NCBI GenBank assembly: GCA_035041965.1
Contig: JAPYMA010001609.1
Location: forward strand, 1-64,000
Source: Anisakis pegreffii
Taxonomy: Eukaryota > Nematoda > Chromadorea > Rhabditida > Anisakidae
Reading direction: 5' to 3'
Length of the DNA stretch: 64,000 nucleotides
Shown: positions 50,399-62,720 of the stretch, in pieces
How positions within the stretch are numbered: the first letter of the stretch is position 1
Layout: each line of letters starts with the position of its first letter
Program-made: the position numbers and the translations under genes
Notes under the pieces: generated by a model
What the model was told of the DNA's origin: nothing
Database searches by the model: none
What the model saw: the letters and a program-made list of their open reading frames with translations, nothing else

Positions 50399-52277
50399 TT
50401 ACTCAGTTGTTTCGTGACAGACTTCTGCGAATGCAGGTGCCCTTAAAACATTTTTAATCATTGCTTTGAGGAGTGTATATCTGGGCACCATCGGAAGGAA
50501 TCTTGAGGCACGATAATCAGAATACAAATTCTTCACTATTTTTCTTAAACTTAAATACTTTTTAATTAATTTGTACAAATCCAAATACATTCGATCACAT
50601 TCTTTTCGCAGCTCAGCGGTTGACATTTCTGCAAATTAATCAATTGTTCGCTATTCAAAGTTAATACCCAATACCCAAATTTGTGCTAGTCAGATAATCC
50701 CATTTTCAAATGCTGTGGTATTGAACATCGTATTGTGTCAGTTGACATCATCCATTAAGATAGGCTCAAAATCCTTCTCAAAAAAATATTCCATTTTAAT
50801 AAAGGATCAGTTGTTGATCTTTGCATCCAGTCAAATATCATTAAACAAACTTTTTATAGAGTCAAAGAGAGTCGCGTCCCTGGTTTTATCCACATTAAAT
50901 GTCGCACTCAACAAACCAGCGATACCGGTTCGTTGTGGAGCTGACTTTACATCGTCCAATATTTCCATCACCCTTCAACAACACAAAATCCTCGCTCTGC
51001 ACGAATACTTATGAATTTTCAAACAAAATGACTCGAAACATTTCCACACGTTACTCTACTGTTGATCCTTATTGATGAGTTTTTTTTTGCAAAGTGCACC
51101 CGAATAAATTCATTCTTCGGATCAAAAAAATGTGCAAATGGAGCAATTTGTCTCCACGAACGATTCACTGATGCGTAAATTGGCTTACCGTATAACATAG
51201 TCGGTGGCCGGTTCGGATGCACCCGGTCCTGGTATGTCAAGTAGTTGCCAATACTGTTTTTCCAATATTGTTACCTGAAATCAAATTTCTAAACAGCTGA
51301 TGATCGCATCCTTTGATTAAGCGATGAACAGGTACCATCACAGCCGACAACCACTATGATTGCATTTTTTGCGTTAATTTTGCGGACCTGCGATAGCAAA
51401 AATGATGATTAGTAAATAAATGAACAAGAAATTCGCGAAACTATCAATAACTCAATGAATCATTAGTTGAAATAAACTGTACTCTAAATGTTGCTTGACG
51501 AAATTGCATGCATCATATCAAGGTGATCGGATGCTGATTTCAGTGCTTACATCAGTCTCCTTTTGAGTGAAGAAAGTAAATGCGAATCGAAAATCTCTTT
51601 TGCCGCAAAGAATATTTCCCGCATAATTATTCAAACGATTCACTGATCGCTAGATATCAGTTCATGATCAATTGTTCACCGAGTGCCGTACAACTTCGTC
51701 AGCTTGCTTAATTGGCACGATTATGACTGATGTAACCATGAGTAATTGATTAACCATAAATATGAGCAAACCATAGCATACGATTCGAATAGCTTAAGAA
51801 GATGAATTAAGTGGCGTTAGCGAACCTCATGGATCATACTTTGCATTCGCATATACCTCGCAAACATGTTGTTCTCCTTGGACTGAGAATACTCAGTTTG
51901 CATCTTCTTGAGCGCATTCTTAATACGTCTGTATGGTTCGAGAACTCGTTGTCTTAATCGATGCTGTTTATAGACTGTGTTGAGCAGATGGTCTCGACTG
52001 GAACCTGGAAATCAACCTGGTTGTAATGGCTTGATGTTCGCAGGGCTTGAAACAATACGGTCATTGAATTTGAGATATCTCATCATCATTTCAGCGAATG
52101 GATTGTGCTTCGACTCAATGCACAGTATATCAGGCAGTTTTTGGTTTTATTCTGATGAGCAAAAATCAACGAAACACATTTATTCGATAGGGCACCAGGA
52201 TTAACGTTCATAAATGTGGCATTATACGTCCGAATATGTCTCAGTTTTTTCTTATTATCCTCCGAATAGACAACCAT
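50399..52277 (-). CDS. Unrecognised 269-residue helical protein
   Basis: I do not recognise the family. The seven exons are 52277-52176, 52113-52059, 52004-51826, 51387-51352, 51274-51189, 50972-50851 and 50628-50399. They join in consistent phase (0, 1, 0, 0, 2, 1) into 269 residues ending in a stop. The protein is rich in Lys/Arg and Glu, with long predicted helices: RIKNALKKMQTEYSQSKENN in exon 3, then LEKQYWQLLDIPGPG, VMEILDDVKSAPQR, and a basic C-terminal helix with LYKLIKKYLSLRKIVKN and PRYTLLKAMIKNVL. There is no signal peptide or membrane segment. The FARYMRMQ segment faintly recalls the GET1/WRB coiled coil, but GET1's membrane helices are absent, so I do not assign it. Exon 1 and the end of exon 4 are the weakest parts. 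The last three exons look firm. Confidence 0.65.
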
Positions 52278-55277
52278 TTAGACAATGCAGTTTGGATAGA
52301 GCAAAAGGTAGTGGATCAAAAAGCAATCAACACAGGTTATGCATTCAATAGAACTGAGATTATTATTGAATCCCTCAGATGAAAAAAATCTCGCAGTTGC
52401 ACTACTCGAAGATATTAACAATGCAAGTGTTCAATGTGTCCAGTCACATGCTTTGTTGAATATCTGTATTTTTTTTGTAAGACCGGTAGGATCATAAGAA
52501 TTCAATGCAATTCGCTAAGAAAACAATCGTTTGTGACAGACTGCTTTTTTTGAATTTCGCCGTGGTAATGATTGTTTGCGCATTGTTGTTTACTCTCATC
52601 GAGGAAGCTGAACGTCGTCTGAAGACGTCCAGTGAAACATTTCATAAAAACATAAATTTTTTTTCCATATTTCGAAAAGAAACACCACAAAAAAATTATT
52701 CGGCGTGTTCAAACAACGAATCAGCTCTCGGAGATATTCAGTGTCGAAGTATTGTTGAACTTACTTCCTGGTGATGCGCACGGTGATTGTGATCCTCCAT
52801 CGCTTGCCAACGAAAACAACACGTTAAACATTGCACCTTAAATCGAACATATCATTGATTTTCTTCAAAAAATTCGTGGAAATTATCGTGAATCAGAAAG
52901 TGAACTGCATACATTTGATGGCGCTAGAACATGAAAATATAGTTTTTGAGTTAACTTCCGAAAAGTTTGGTAATTTAGTGCATCTGACATTGATAGGTGA
53001 CAGCATGTGGGCAATGAGCACTCAAATTGATCAATTTTTCTATGAATGTGGTCGAGTTGTCTACGCTGAACATTAGAACATTCATCCTGTTCCACTGTTT
53101 ATAAGAGGAAATGTGAAACATAATCCTAGATTATTGCTACTTTGAGGAACACGCTGATTAACCAAAATAATTAGCCTTTAAAGGACATGCATATATGCCC
53201 TTCATTCATCATATTAAAATATCAGTTGAAGCATCAAAAATCTTGTGCGCTATTTTGCCACCATCAAATCAATGTGGATTTACTTATAGAGAGCAAATTC
53301 TTGGTAGAACATTAATCTTTGCATACAGATCACTACTTGTTACATTTCAAGCACAGTTAAGATGGTTCAATGATTGTAGAGTGAAAACAATGATTGACAC
53401 ACAAAATTCACTACAAAGGACGGTGATGATGAGCGTCGTCGTCTAAGACAAAACTTTCAAAAAATTTCACAAATGCCCCCCCCCCGCTATCGTCATTCAG
53501 CACTAATTGACTACGAACATTTGATGATATGTTTTAGATATCTTCATAATGACAGATAAATGTGTGTAGTGAGCGCTCAAATAATGAATTTCAGACACTT
53601 TATGCGTGCATTTAAAAAATGCTAAAAATAAAACTTTCTTCTATATGCATGTGCTCAACAGAGTTCATCATGCTTCATTCTTGATTCTTCTCATAGAAAA
53701 CGAAACGCAAATTGACTCGCAGAAATTGATCCAACAAGCGCACTTGAATAAAAATACGTTGATTGTTATGCAAGCACTGGATTAATATGCGCCTTCCGCT
53801 TGCCAACTGCAATTAATGACTAAACACGGATATATTCGCAGAACCGCACTCAGTTAAGGTTTACTGCAACTGTGCTGACTGGCGGCGATTCTTTAACACT
53901 TTGAAAGTGTGCTCTATTTGAATTTTATTGCGTTCAGCAAATTGTTGCATCGAAATTTGAAAGAGTGTCAAAATGAAGACGCATCTAAAAGGACGCATTC
54001 ACGAAATGCACATTCGTAGAATGACCGAGATTGGTGAGGTGATATGAACAAATAGAGTGATAACAATAGGTCCCTTAAGCAATAAGTACACCACGAAAAT
54101 TTCGGCAGTTCCGAAAATGTAATCACTCATTTGAAAGCAATTATGATTGATGATCTGATAAGGATTTGCGTTAGAAGGAGTTGTTTGATCGGCAAAGTGG
54201 AGTAAACAAGAAACATCAACGGGATCAATTTGTTTCCAATATCAGAGGCATTCTGGAGCGATAGAATGCAATCGAATACATTGAAAATTTTTTTCAAACG
54301 ATTAATGACGCACTGTTTCTCTCCACGTGCAATGTTTGCATTTCAGAATCCTCCTCCCATATCCAAACGATGCGCAAATCAGGGATTTGCGTGCAATGAG
54401 TGATTACATTAAAAATCTGAATCGAGCCAGCCATTTATACTCGATTAAGGCAGCAAGCAAACAAAAACGACTCAACGGTGACTGCTCTAATCATGCATGA
54501 GCAAGCGAAATATTTGTGAAATTTGTTTTATTGCTATTCTACTAAACATTCTGCTTTTCGCCTGGTTTTAGTCGTCAACGAAGGTTCTGCAAGTATCACC
54601 AAATACGTCAATTGCCAATGAAGGCTACGACATTTATCGAGTGCTAATACAGCTAATGCAGAAACATTTCAGGAAATTTCATATCCTGGTCAAACTTTCA
54701 GCAGTGATAAGATCAAAGTTCCATTATCGACAAACGGTGATATCATCAGTCTCAAAAAGCAGCAGCAGCAGATGTTTCCGCATTGCCCGGTTTGACTTAC
54801 ACGAAACTTTTAATAACTTGCTAATAAGTTTGAAAAGCACATTGCCAAGAAATGCCAGTGGAGCGAAATAATTTTACTTGACAGCTGCAGTCTATCTGAA
54901 TGGCTGCTTGGTGTAAGGGTTTGCTAGACTCACCTATCAGCCTGATTAACGTGCTACGCATGTCTAAGGCTCACAAAAGTCAGCGTAACAAATGATCTTC
55001 GCCAAGCGAACATTTCCATGATTAAAAACAAAGTCAAACCTGGCAAGGTTGAGATGTTGGGGGATAGATGGTAAATTTATGAATAGTTAAAATATTGAAT
55101 GAGTGCGAATTGCGTACAAACCTTTTTCATTTTGTCGAAGCATGGAAAGATTCATAATGATGATTGGAATGCTGATGACAATGATGAGTTATGGCTGTGG
55201 GGAATAGTTGTCATGGACAAGTCACCTAACGGCTGATACTTGTTTAATTGAATAAACCAATGACGAAATGGCCTACT
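52278..55277. other. Unassigned stretch
   Basis: No gene is supported. A plus-strand frame at 52505-52774 begins with a signal-anchor-like hydrophobic segment (LLFLNFAVVMIVCALLFTLI), but it has no splice context and no recognisable domain. A run of ten C lies at 53476-53485. Confidence 0.35.
53476..53485 (+). repeat. C10 homopolymer
   Basis: Ten consecutive C residues in AT-rich DNA. It is a possible length-error site in an assembly. Confidence 0.9.
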
Positions 55278-55502
55278 TTAACAAGGTTGAACTGCATTTC
55301 GTTTGATTTGCACTTCATCAAAAACTACTATATGGCAACCAATCAACGCACTTCCAGTGAAAGCGAGTGACACATTATGTGGCAACGCTCTGAAGTCTGT
55401 TTTTGAAGCTTTCAAATGTTTCCATATTAGAAAATCTCCGTTTTGCTCTCTCACCACCTGCTGTGCTAATTTCGTTGAATGACCAACCAGAAGTGTTCGC
55501 AC
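55278..55502 (-). CDS. Exon-like segment with weak SH2 resemblance
   Basis: This minus-strand open segment of about 74 codons follows a 'ttctaag' acceptor and ends in TAA. The order of features loosely resembles an SH2 domain: QNGDFLIWKHL where GDFLVR would stand, then NVSLAFTG, then CHIVVFD. The phosphotyrosine-binding Arg of the FLVR motif would be replaced by Trp, so it would be a degenerate domain or a broken copy. I found no kinase or other partner exons. The similarity is weak and may be chance. Confidence 0.25.
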   Translation of the reverse strand: MRTLLVGHSTKLAQQVVREQNGDFLIWKHLKASKTDFRALPHNVSLAFTGSALIGCHIVVFDEVQIKRNAVQPC

Positions 55503-58500
55503 TTAGAAATGAACACAATCGAGAAATCATCATCTTTTTGGTGAAGGAAAATGCACAGGTGTTAAGTCTCTAGATTCAAATCCCAAGTTTTAGTCACGCT
55601 TTGCAGAATGAATAGAGATCACTGACAGGTGCAACAGGTTAATAAAACATTAACATCAACCATAAAACAATAACAAATACGCTTACGACTACACATCAGC
55701 TTAGAAGCAGCCGGTAATTAAGTTTTCATCAAATGGTTCTTTGATTTACGTGAATTTTAGCCAGCTGGGGGATTAGTTCGTTGAGCAAACAGGCTTCAAA
55801 AAGAATCGTTAATTGAAACGCCGAATGCCGAAAGCGTCCAACATCAACGTTGATGAGCAATACACAAGTTGTTTCCACACTGTGGCTATCGTGTCGCTTT
55901 AGATCGCAAAACAAGAATGGTTCCACGAATGGAATCCCTCTCATACATTACCGAAATTACTTTTGCAGCGAAACAAATTTCAAAGTAAGATTTTCAAGGA
56001 GTGATCGTAGTTTAACGTATATTCCTCACTTTCACTATTACTCTTCATTCTCTTCATTGCTCGTCTCTCTGCAGTCACGTGACTATCTGAAGTGTTTCGC
56101 TGAACTCGAGAAATGAGAAAAGAAACGAACAGGAAGTGTCTAATTACAAGGAATGCGTTATTTTTGGAATATGTCAAGAAGAAATTGGCATTGCTAGCTG
56201 AGGTTTCCGTCGAATGAATGTGTCATTTACATTTTTGAAATGTCGGAGACGACAACATGATGAAGCGCTCATGGCAAGTAGAATTCAAGCGCTGTCTGTA
56301 CCTTGCAATGTGACTAGCAGCAATTAAACGTAAGGTTTGTTTACATTACAGAGGTGAATAGAAATGACCAGAATGATCATCAATTTGAAAGCGAATTAGA
56401 GATTATTTTCAATTCCTCAAAGGAAACGCAATAAAATTTCAAATGATGCAAATAAACACGAATAAATAATTTGTTATTCTAGTTAATTTGATGCGATTGT
56501 TCGGATAAGCTTGATGTTGGCAATGAAATCGAATTAACCGAGCATGTGCCATCTCTATGTACGTAATTGTGATAAATCTCAAAATATTCTCGCCAATACT
56601 TCCATTTTCATTTGCTAACGAATTAATGTGTATACACAAATTGTTGTTTTTTTCCCGAACATATCAGCAAATATGCATCAATTAAATACATTCGAAAGAT
56701 GAAACAAACCCTGAGGGAGATCGAGCAACGCTTAGCCTATTAGATGGCCGATGGCTGGCTAGCGGCCATCATTAGCGGGCAATGGTATTAGCATTTTGCT
56801 TCTTCCATGGTGCGTTAAAGACGACCGAATTGGTGGATGACAAACAACGAATTGAAACTCTATCGCAAAGAGATTCGTTAGAAAATGAGTCAAAAAAATA
56901 ACAAAAATGATTTTCATGCCAAGAGCTTAAGTGTGTTCTTCACTTTTTACATCATGAAGTGTCTTTCTTCGTGAATATTTTCATCGCATTGTTCTCTCTG
57001 GAGGAAGTTCATATCGTGAAACATATTGCATATGATGAAATGCGATACTAGCACAAATGAGTATTCTGGTAGCTCCTTTGTTACTACGGCTTACGAGAGA
57101 GATTCATAAGCCGTCGTAGGGCATTGCGATGAATCCTTCAATATTGATTGTGAATAAATGTGGATGTTTTGATTGCTGCTGATGTTGTGCTTTGATTATC
57201 AAGGTTATGACAGTGCGGCGCTACTGGGAATAAGAATGACCCTAATGAAACGCTCGAAACCGTTCACGGAACGACCAATAAATTTTCCAGATGGGAATAG
57301 AGTTGATCGAAAAGAGGATTCCAAATTCGGTTCAACATATGCAACTGATGAAAAATAACAATCTGATTCCAACACCGGCTTGTTTACTTTGACGAATGAA
57401 TGACAAGTATTGAAAGATTGACAATTGAAAGATAGTTGCGCCCTAAGGCTGCCAAATATAGCAGCGAAGCAAAAGAACGAACAGAGTAAAATTGACCAGA
57501 GTTCTCGAGATTATTTCGATGGAATGCGTGACGCAAAAGGAAATGTCAATTACGCATCAAATTCTTATCAGATCGCTCTCCATCATTCTCATAATCAACG
57601 AACAAAACGCGTTTTCCTTTATGCAGCTGGCCGTGGTGGCCTACGAACGCGATCAAGCAGTAATTATGCTCGCTCACTCGCGAATATCAGCTATCGTGTC
57701 GCAAACAAATTACTCTTTCAAAGTCATCAAATCGAATCAATTCCATTGTTCCGCTTAACAGAGTGCCGACAAATTGCTAATATATTGAAAGCAAAACATA
57801 CGGACCGGACATCAGAAACTTCATACGTAACCACGCAATAAACTTGGATGAGTGTATAAGGGCTGTGAGCAAAACGAATCAGTTCCCCACAAAACATCAG
57901 TAATTTTTCTCTTTCATCTGAAACTAAATGAAGGCAAACAGCTGTAATATTAGTGTTAGCCTAGATCAGACCGAAACTATGAATTGTCCATCAAAATTCA
58001 AATTCAGTGGAATATTGTGATTTGAAATAAATTTTCTTCGACGAGAATCCACTTGCACATGAAAGTTACGCTGCAGATTCAATAGATCAATGTTTATCGT
58101 TGATCATTGGTTCATTAGCCTTTTTTGAAACAGTTTACAATCCAGAAGTACGATATAAGCCATATCAAGTACTGTTCCATTCAGTTGGTTTCTTTATCAT
58201 CAAGATGAAAGGAAGAAAAATCGAAAAACTTGAAGTGCAGAGAAAAAAAAGGCCTTTAAATCTTCTGCTTCCTATGCAGTTTGAATGAACTCCATTTTGC
58301 AAGAGGATTTATAGTCCACAGTTCAGTCTAGAGCTAATAAATTACCCGAATGCGGCACATAAATAGTGAAAATCGTCATAACCCAGAGGCGGCTATGACT
58401 TATGGACAAACCGAAAGTACATTGGACGAAAGAATCGGAATGATCCATTCAACAACAGCATCACAAATTACTCTTATCACTCTCATCATCTACCAGTAAT

Positions 58501-61500
58501 TGCAGTAATAGTTTTGAAAAATAGCATTCCCATTATCAGAGGTACTTTGAGAACAATCGTTATCATCAATGCTCAATCATCGTGCGGTGAATTCTCTTCA
58601 CTATTCCAAGTGAACGCACACGAACTAATACTTTTTGCCAGCGTCTTCAATTCAGACCGAAACTTCACGCATGCAAGTCAATGGAGCACAAGCTAAAAAC
58701 GATTATCAACGTACTGTCACGCAACCAAACGGAAGGAAACCAACTATCAATCATTCGTTTGATGTGAATAGTAGCAAAACCTCTCGCAAAGTTTTTGTCT
58801 CATTAATGCTGATAATCCACTGATTGCAAAAAGCAGAAAATAAAAATTAATATCGAGCGATACGTTTTTCAAAAGATCCAGAATTCACATTCATTGAAGC
58901 ATGTGACGAATGAGCACTTTTAATGTTGATTCCCATTTGCAGAGAACTTGAAGCCGACTCCACTGAACCTTCGAAACACAAAAGCGTTTGCGTTCAACTG
59001 GAACGTTATTCACTCACAAAAACGCCATTCAAGGAATCTCCATCACCATTCAAGCGTTCCTAACGGCCATTTATCCACCCATATGTTTTCACTCCAATGA
59101 AATGTTTGTCTCATCATAATTGAGCTTAGCTATTCCACAAAGTCATAAATCAGCGCTCAACAATCGAATCAATTCGAATTTTGTTCCGATGTTTGATGTT
59201 CGCCGAAGCTTTAAAGAATTAGCGAATATCTAGCTGAATTTATGGTCAGTAGTGTATAATAAACTTTCGAAAAAGGAACCGATGTGTGCCTTTTTTGCAG
59301 TTTGATCATGCTATCGCTCAGATTCTCAATTCTCATTTTGCGTGCTTTTAACCCCATTCATGGCTGTCTAATTCCCTCGCAGCAACTGTTTCACATGCCG
59401 TTTACTATGTATGCCACAAGATGGATCACCGATGTGCATTCACGTTTCGCAATGATTGATGAAAGTCGGAAAATATTCGCAACAAAAAATATTGCTATTC
59501 ATTTCAGTGATTGATCGCGTGCTCAATGACGTACTGCGCATAACTGAATACTAACCTCTCGCCACAAACCATAACCTTTCATGTTGGGTGGCATCCAAAC
59601 GAAAGCATGACTCACATTCTTACAGCCTAAGAGATGCTGACTGTTCTCAAATTCATTATACTTCACCACCCTTTCAAATGACCCAAATGCGTAGTGAAAC
59701 ATCACGACCTCTATAGCTTCCCGCATTGTTGCGTGAATACGACGGGATCGGATGGATGGACTTGCCCAATGGACTAGCAATAGACTGCCTGTCGATAATT
59801 TATGTTAGCGAGAATGACACGAACAAAGCCGGCACATTTGATTGAGTGTTCATTCAATTATATACGACGGTTCACTCATTTTAACGGTTCTCAGTCTTTG
59901 CCGTACATTAAACAAGACATTCACTGACAGTGAATTACCGTTTAAAGATCACTAAAAAGAATAGATCATAGTGATAATTAAAGCAAATAATATTTGCAAA
60001 CGTTTCAGTGCAGCTTACGCAAAGTTTGATGATGGATATACAACAACTTCAACCCTTTACGATGTTTGATTAACTGAACTCATCAATGGGAATTCCCAAC
60101 ATCATTCAAAGTATTTCTCAGAAAATATTTCTCACTGAATTCATGGAGAACCTGTAGACTGGCATAAGCTTATTTGTTTCTCCATTATTGTTGTTGTAAG
60201 CATATAGTGGTGCTTATTCAAATAATGACAAGAATGAAAATATTATTGGTGAGGTGTTTGAGTGAACAGAAAACATTTTTCAAATTCTTTCTCAGTAACG
60301 ATTATTCAGATACGTCAAATTACGCACACAACAAATTTTTTTTTGTGCCCACAAAACGCATCAATCATGCTAAAACAAACACTCGAGTATATTTAATCGT
60401 TGTCGAATGTTCGTTCGTAAAAGTATCTCCACACAACCAGCGCAATCACTCTGTTGTTTGCAGTGAAAGCGATCGATGCAAGCGAAAATTTGCATTGATA
60501 ATTCTGTGACTCATTTTCGATTCCGTGACTCAATAAAATCTAATCAGTCAGTACGAGTGGATTAAAACATAGGTTTGTACCACCTGAAGAACCAGTTATT
60601 ACCTCAGACATGTCCATCTCATTTACTGTTTCAAACAGTTAACACCTGCCAATTATGAGTTCCTACGACTATAGAACCTGAACCGTCGAACGAAACTAAT
60701 TTGAAAAATCAAAAAATTTCAAGTGTTTATCAGTCATCACCTTTTGCCAAGACATGAACATTGAAATGCATAGATGTCAATAAATGTCAAGAGTGAGCGA
60801 GTGCATTGAAACGTTCAATTAATTTGCAAAATAATCATACGGTTCTGTTAACGAGTACTTGAGTTTGAACTCACCGTGAGGACATCTTCAATTCAGCAAC
60901 AAAATTCAGTTGTAAACGGTGAAGAATAACACAATAGGTGCTTTTCACCTACCTTCAATACTTGCCAGAATTGCAGCGTAAGCAGCCATGTTCGTTAGCA
61001 AAAGCCTAGTGAATGTGAAGTGACGACTAGTGATGAGTACAAGTAAGAAGTAATGAAATAAGTATTACGTATTCATTCAGACATATAATGCCAGCAACTC
61101 AACAAAAACTACCCACATCAACATTTTGATGATTGAATGTGGCTGTTGTATCCGTCTGAGGCTTAATGATAATGCTATAGCTTCAATATGGTTGTCGCTA
61201 TCAACAATGAATAGACTCATTTTAATAGAATCCTACTTTAAATACTCATCTGCAACACTCACAACATCCCAGCACATCACATTATATCATATCAGGTCAT
61301 ATCACCGTGCACTCATCTGACTGAAATGCTCGTCTGCTTTTTATCACTGAAGAATGCATTTAATAACACACCATGGGATAGAGTGACAATTCATCAATGG
61401 AATACGTCAAATGAATATATTTTAACTAACTCGCATTACTAGCCAGCATTTAATAAGCAATATGTTTCATAAGCACTATTTATCAACTATTCATTCTGTT

Positions 61501-62224
61501 CGATTTCCTGTTTGTTGCCTGATGGGCATGAATGAGGATCAATGATAATCTTAAACCGAATTTAACATTTTCACACAGGAATATAATCTCAGTCTCCAAA
61601 ATTACAGCAACGAAAAGTGACTAGTGACGACTGCAAGTATAAAGTAATGAAACGGGTAACCTATTCAATGGGAGAACTTTTTGAGTTTATAATGTCTCAA
61701 AAAGCGAGATATAAAAACGTATTCGCTTGATTCATCCTTCTGGCATTTAAAAACAAGTCCAGTTGATCCATATGATATCAGGTGGCTTATTTGACACAAC
61801 TTCATTGAAAAAGTTTTCATCTGATATTGAAATCGTCGTACAAAAATCACAGCAACAAACAACTGCAACAACAGTGACAACAGAGGAATAGTTTTTTTAA
61901 CACATACATTGCGACGATGAACGTGTTGCTGAATGAATGAGCAGATTAGTTTTCACGAAAACCAGAGGGCCTCGCGAAGAATCGATGCAAATGTAATAAA
62001 GGCTAGATTCGGATTGCCATGTCTGCGATTCGTACACTTTTTGTTTCAAATCATTTCTGCGTATTCCGCGTGCCAAAATGACACACGAACGGTGGTTCAT
62101 CAAATCAGCCTATCAACTGAGTATTAATGCCACATGTGGATCTGCTAAGCTTAACACCGAATAAATTTAGGTGCAAGCGTGGTTTTTCAGGAAATGCCGC
62201 TTCAATTGTTTACAACAACAAAAG
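55503..62224. other. Unassigned stretch with isolated open segments
   Basis: I cannot support a gene here. The minus-strand segment 59541-59780 (containing FVWMPPNMKGYGLWRE before a GTTAGT donor) is protein-like but unrecognised. At 60960-61090 and 61590-61700 there are loosely similar blocks sharing 'gtgacgact' and 'aagtaatgaaa', which may be an old duplication. Confidence 0.35.
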
Positions 62225-62720
62225 TTAGTCTAATGGAGTGTAAAAGCACTCAACATGGAATAGACCTCTACTAGACATAACTGATCGCTGCTGTTTTGAT
62301 GCGAAACGATGACTGGAGCTTGGTATGGGTCCAATGGAACTGAGCGGTTGTATCAGTGAAGCGCCTATGCAATTGGTCTCGCAAACATCCAAAAATGTTG
62401 TTGCTTCGTTTGCTCTATCTATAAATCGGAGCATGAGCGATCAGAATAGAAAGTTTGGAGCCACCTACATTCAGCAGAACGAACACACATTGTTAAACTA
62501 GCAAATTTTTCTCAAATTTCCAAGTGATTTGCCAAATTCAGTAACTACTAATTCACTAAAGCAATAATTTGCAAGTAAGTATTTCAGGTTTTTTTGCTCA
62601 TAAACAAAATCAGCATATGTCTCGGTCATCTTCGAACGATCACCACTGTGTCGAAAAGATATGCCGGAAGGAGAACCGCGACCAAACGTCAACACATTCC
62701 AAATGACTCTGCTGCCGGAA
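62225..62720 (-). CDS. Possible last two exons of an unknown gene
   Basis: This is a tentative 3' end of a minus-strand gene. The penultimate exon would end at 62644 (donor GTGATC) after SPSGISFRHS, and its 5' boundary is uncertain. The last exon would be 62418-62225, in phase 1, reading DRANEATTFLDVCETNC and ending FHVECFYTPLD before TAA. The joined peptide is Ser-rich, with SSIGPIPSSSHRF near the end. I recognise no domain. Upstream exons would lie toward the window edge and were not found. Confidence 0.3.

Noticed and set aside
51336..51387. Longer exon 4 of the unknown minus-strand gene, ending at GATG|GTACC
   Set aside because: It would leave phase 1, and the next exon then hits a TGA. 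The shorter end at 51352 keeps the frame.
57492..57758. Plus-strand open frame with LAVVAYERDQAV, resembling a GPCR TM3/DRY region
   Set aside because: Only one helix-like segment is visible, the residue after the Arg is Asp rather than Tyr, and no flanking exons with other transmembrane helices were found.
57425..57841. 138-codon plus-strand open frame
   Set aside because: It overlaps another long frame on the same strand, has no splice or family evidence and an Arg/Ser-rich chance-like composition, so I could not decide that either is coding.
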